Source: Allomyces macrogynus ATCC 38327
Lineage: Eukaryota; Blastocladiomycota; Blastocladiomycetes; Blastocladiales; Blastocladiaceae
Direction: 5' to 3'
DNA: 64,000 nucleotides
Assembly: GCA_000151295.1 (NCBI GenBank)
Contig: GG745328.1
Coordinates: forward strand, 174,748-238,747
The notes under the pieces are model-generated. The model saw only the letters and a list, made by a program, of their open reading frames with translations, had not been told where the DNA came from and ran no database searches. Positions 62,378 to 64,000 of the stretch are shown in pieces. A program made the translations under genes and the position numbers. Positions within the stretch are counted from its first letter, which is position 1. Every line of letters starts with the position of its first letter.

Positions 62378-63650
62378 TCTTCACCACAGCGCCCCTGCAA
62401 ATCGCCTCCAACAACATCTCACTTAATGCAGATGCATTGACGTTTGCGACTGCAGGGGGTATGCTGACAATCAAAGCAGGTGGCGTGACCAGCAGTCAAT
62501 TGGCGAGCAGTATCAATGCCTCAAAATTGTCAGGTCAGCTTCCTGTGGTAGTGTTGCCTGACGTGTCAAGTAGAGTCTCAGCTGTCTCTGGGACAATCAT
62601 CACATCAAACTCAATCCCAAGCACTGCACTTGTTGACATCTCGGCGACGAAGCTCACAGGCACAATCAATGCTTCATCCTTTGCTGACAACACAATTGCC
62701 AGTTCAAAATTGATTAGTGTCGATTCCTCCAAGCTGGTCAATACCATTCCGTCCGCTTTGCTGAGTGTCCCCAATTCCTCAATCATCACCATCGACGGCG
62801 CAAAGGTCACGGGCGTTCTTCCATTGGCTACTATCCCGAGCGGGTATGTGGCGTCTTCGCTAGCAGGCACAATCGGCAACAGTCAGTTGGCACCAGGAAT
62901 CGATGGAGGTAAGATGTCTGATGCAACCATCGCCAGCGCTAAAATCGTTTCCATCGATGGTGCAAAGGTCACAGGCGTTCTTCCATTGGCTACTATCCTG
63001 AACAGGTATGCAGCATCTTCGCTGGCAGGCACAATCAGCAACACTCAGCTGGCAACCGGACTTGACGCCTCGAAAATCACTGTTGGGGTGATGCCTTTGT
63101 CCACAATCCCCACCATTCCAGTTCGAAACTTGACCTGTCAACACAAGTACAGACAACAGCCACCGCTGATTTGACAAGTCTGACGATGGGAGCACTGACA
63201 GTGACAGGAGGCGTTGGCATAGCAAAGGCTTTAAACATCGGCTCTTCAGGGACGTTCGCGGGCCAGGTCACTGTCAATTCAACTCTCGCGGCAACGTCCA
63301 AGTCGACAGGCGCGCTCATTGTGCCGAATGGCGGCGTGGGATGTAACTGGCTGACAACAACTGGGGCCTACTGTTTGCCCCAGGCAATGTGTCACTCATG
63401 CTCAAATGCAATGAGGGCGGGGGCACAAACGGCGTGGCATATATTCACATAATGAGCGATTCTGTGAAAAAGTTTAATGTTGCATTCATTACGAATGCAT
63501 CGTATGGTTATGGCGAAGTGGGCATGACAAGTGGAGCGGGTATGCAGCTCGCTACCAGTGGTAATGTGGCTGTGGGTGTTGCTCCAAGTGCGTCAGGCGC
63601 AAAATTGCAAGTCAATGGCCGCATCAGTGCGTCAGACGCTGTGAGCGGAA
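62287..63650 (+). pseudogene. Virus/phage-style tail-fibre-like gene, frameshifted and truncated
   Basis: From ATG 62287, MQEALRPSQAATKSYVDQKV resembles the A-T-K-S-Y-V-D leader common before fibre repeats. Imperfect repeats follow (about 30-50 residues) containing SSLAGTI, SIDGAKVTGVLPLATI and LDASKIT. A shift near 63115 leads to SKLDLSTQVQTTATADL and GALTVTGGVGIAKALNIGSS, the G-A-L-x-V-x-G-G-V-G-I signature of phage and algal-virus fibres. A second shift near 63350 leads to WGLLFAPGNVSLMLKC and GAKLQVNGRISASDAVSG. The frame is then cut by the dispersed repeat at about 63650. Fibres of this type bind host surfaces. It lies head-to-head with, and overlaps, the capsid-like ORF. Confidence 0.55.
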
Positions 63651-64000
63651 AGTATCAAACAGCGAAACAATGCTGTATTGTGTGCAGCGCGCGACAACTG
63701 TGCGCGCTCCAGACCAATGGACACCAACAAATGCGAAGATAGTAAATGAAACGTGGGTCCGCGTGGGGGCGCGCGTGGGTGGGGTACCCGAAGGGAAACC
63801 CAGACCTCACCACATGAGCGCCATCAGCTCGGAAGAGCTCCCCGACTACGGAGACGGGACCCGTGAGCATGTGTGGCGGGCCGAGTGACACGTGGCGGCA
63901 TGAGAGGCCATGCACGGGGTACCGCGGGGCTACGCGCAGGGAAATCCCGTACCCTGAGTGGTTACGCCGTAGGCGTGGAGAGCGATGGGGCCCTGGTGTG
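63650..64000. mobile_element. Dispersed repeat, copy 2 (runs off the window)
   Basis: Begins tatcaaacagcgaaacaatgctgtattg, matching copy 1 from 34921. It interrupts the fibre-like ORF, so insertion post-dates that gene. The right end is outside the window. Confidence 0.7.

Noticed and set aside
1..64000. tRNA or rRNA genes
   Set aside because: No B-box-like cloverleaf or rRNA core sequence was noticed by eye; tRNAscan-SE and Infernal would be decisive.

Overview
The window is eukaryotic, GC-rich nuclear DNA. Its conserved genes are split by short GT-AG introns, mostly 60-125 nt, and it carries spliceosomal, nucleoporin and ribosome-biogenesis genes. Codon choice strongly favours G/C at third positions. 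The gene set, small introns, HSPA12-type Hsp70 relatives and endogenous polinton/virophage-like genes would suit a zoosporic fungus (for example Blastocladiomycota) or a protist. This is inference; no rRNA or species marker is present.

Housekeeping genes recognised: a CaaX-ended protein (531-1955, -), a mitochondrial enoyl-CoA hydratase (2473-3558, +), an M1 aminopeptidase (6320-9340, -), an aquaglyceroporin (13464-14827, -), a LEA2-like membrane protein broken by a 14-bp duplication (19374-20188, +), a mitochondrial single-pass membrane protein (22558-23253, +), SmE (23892-24663, -), a Nup58/Nup49-type nucleoporin (44654-46657, -), RRP7 (47012-47934, +), an NmrA-like oxidoreductase (48303-49160, -) and NOB1 (49836-51267, +).

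Threaded between them is an apparently lineage-specific family, the most interesting content here. 'A' members (A1 10881-12670, A2 51608-52130, A3 57332-58254, A4 about 60305-60470) are P-loop GTPase-like proteins with a GxxxxGKT Walker A and a DxPG G3 motif. 'B' members (B1 29490-31554, B2 32756-34762, B3 39020-40904, B4 41742-43936, B5 56180-56956, B6 58724-59262) look like P-loop-less relatives. They share the A-type C-terminal motif (YLD[LIVM][ST] ... AF[CF][FHY]QQ), and B1-B4 carry coiled-coil and transmembrane tails. A1 is fused to an Hsp70/HSPA12-type substrate-binding domain, and a decayed HSPA12-like gene carrying the same C-terminal region lies 5 kb upstream (4914-6127). Gene conversion, frameshifts, premature stops and fragments show fast birth-and-death evolution.

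Two places hold virus-like relics. A disabled D5/SF3-like helicase lies at 16600-18888, with a 381-bp foldback element sitting inside it. A polinton/virophage-type minor-capsid-like ORF and a phage-style fibre ORF lie at 61727-63650. The fibre ORF is cut by a dispersed repeat that also occurs at 34921. F-box/LRR pseudogenes (52189-55512), a disabled CCCH zinc-finger gene (about 21.2-22.0 kb) and a repeat-rich gene desert (34.9-38.8 kb) complete the accessory content.

Exon limits were read by eye from splice motifs and protein continuity. They should be treated as models.
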